Assembly (NCBI GenBank): GCA_016868455.1
Contig: VGGV01000008.1
Location: 1-64,000, forward strand
Length of the DNA stretch: 64,000 nucleotides
DNA from: Bacteroidota bacterium
GTDB lineage: Bacteria; Bacteroidota; Bacteroidia; Chitinophagales; Chitinophagaceae
Direction: 5' to 3'
Part shown: positions 63,421 to 64,000 of the stretch, one piece after another
How positions within the stretch are numbered: the stretch's first letter is position 1
Layout of the letters: the number at the start of each line of letters is the position of its first letter
Notes under the pieces: generated by a model
The model's input: only the letters and a program-made list of their open reading frames with translations
The model's database searches: none
What the model was told of the DNA's origin: nothing
Made by a program: the position numbers and the translations under genes

Positions 63421-63459
63421 AACCGCCATGGCTCAGCGGAGGCGGATCTGGCAAGACCG

Positions 63460-63531
<72 letters not shown>

Positions 63532-63603
63532 CATAAACAAAGTATTTTCTGCGAAAGCAGGTTTTGATAAAAAAGTAAACACAACCTAAAAAAACAGATA
63601 ACA

Positions 63604-64000
63604 ATGGCAACTAAAGAGACCTTCAAAAGGGACAAACCCCATGTTAATGTTGGTACTATCGGTCATATTGACCACGGTAAAACCACATTAACTGCGGCCA
63701 TCACCACCATTCTTGCCAAGAAAGGCATGGCGGAAGCAAAAAAATATGATGAAATTGATGCTGCTCCTGAAGAAAAAGAAAGGGGTATCACCATTAACAC
63801 AGCCCACGTAGAGTACCAGACGGCTAACCGCCACTATGCCCATGTGGACTGTCCCGGTCACGCCGACTACATTAAGAACATGATTACCGGCGCTGCCCAG
63901 ATGGATGGTGCTATCCTGGTTGTGGCTGCAACTGATGGTCCTATGCCGCAAACAAAAGAACACATCCTGCTGGCCCGCCAGGTAGGCGTACCCCGCATGG
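63604..64000 (+). CDS. tuf: Elongation factor Tu (5' part)
   Basis: ATG 63604 starts [37 protein letters not shown], with the G1 P-loop GHIDHGKT, effector region [14 protein letters not shown] and G3 [12 protein letters not shown]. It delivers aminoacyl-tRNA to the ribosome. The gene runs past the window end; about 132 codons are seen. It is placed behind four tRNAs and probably co-transcribed with them. Confidence 0.97.
   Translation, partial: MATKETFKRDKPHVNVGTIGHIDHGKTTLTAAITTILAKKGMAEAKKYDEIDAAPEEKERGITINTAHVEYQTANRHYAHVDCPGHADYIKNMITGAAQMDGAILVVAATDGPMPQTKEHILLARQVGVPRM

Overview
The window is a piece of a Bacteroidota chromosome, most likely from the Chitinophagaceae. The evidence is the promoter type (TTTG, about 20 nt, TAnnTTTG, seen before rpsT, lysC and rpsU), type IX secretion genes (a PorV/PorQ-like protein and a C-terminal sorting domain on a subtilase), the scarcity of Shine-Dalgarno sequences except before rpsU, a Bacteroidota-type AMP nucleosidase, and many short lipoproteins. 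No phage, CRISPR array or complete transposon is visible. The content is mostly housekeeping genes with lineage-specific envelope genes.

Layout. 1-450: 3' end of 23S rRNA, spacer, 5S rRNA and terminator. 0.48-14 kb: a frameshifted MFS transporter, an M14 peptidase, rpsT, sucA-sucB, a lipoprotein, an rRNA m5C methyltransferase, a secreted subtilase and mnmA. 14-25 kb: a second M14 peptidase, ssb, a run of four oxidoreductase or isomerase genes that looks like a polyol/sugar catabolic unit, lysC and queA. 25-35 kb: a large TraB/GumN gene with two frameshifts, a double ABC ATPase, AMP nucleosidase divergent from a solo HSDR_N nuclease-like gene, and an ankyrin-repeat protein. 35-42 kb: gdhA, ccmB-C-D, tdk and waaA. 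42-48.7 kb: a nucleotide-sugar cluster (DegT aminotransferase, ugd, UDP-glucuronate decarboxylase, a second nucleotide-sugar dehydrogenase, rfbC, rfbD). 48.7-53.6 kb: tRNA-Gln and a cyanophycin locus whose synthetase gene cphA has lost its middle, plus an aminotransferase, an APC permease and cyanophycinase. 53.7-60.3 kb: SGNH hydrolase, tyrS, a PorV-like gene, the two ends of a PorU2-like gene, hscA, and a truncated membrane protein abutting a truncated IS3 element. 60.4-64 kb: ribE, rpsU, a Xer recombinase, hpf, four tRNAs in the order Thr-Tyr-Gly-Thr, and the start of tuf.

The least ordinary feature is repeat structure rather than a gene system. First, several families of short palindromes recur between genes and also inside conserved proteins as in-frame insertions (twice in SucA, once each in HscA, an M14 peptidase and the start of the UDP-glucuronate decarboxylase). 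Second, tracts with a strict 7-nt period but different unit sequences occur at many loci. They include a 22-copy array upstream of gdhA, a heptad tract forming the linker between the two halves of an ABC ATPase, and one inside rfbD. Third, several genes are damaged in two recurring ways: 1-nt shifts at homopolymers or microsatellites, and loss of the middle with short microhomology at the join. These may be real decay or assembly errors; raw reads would decide.
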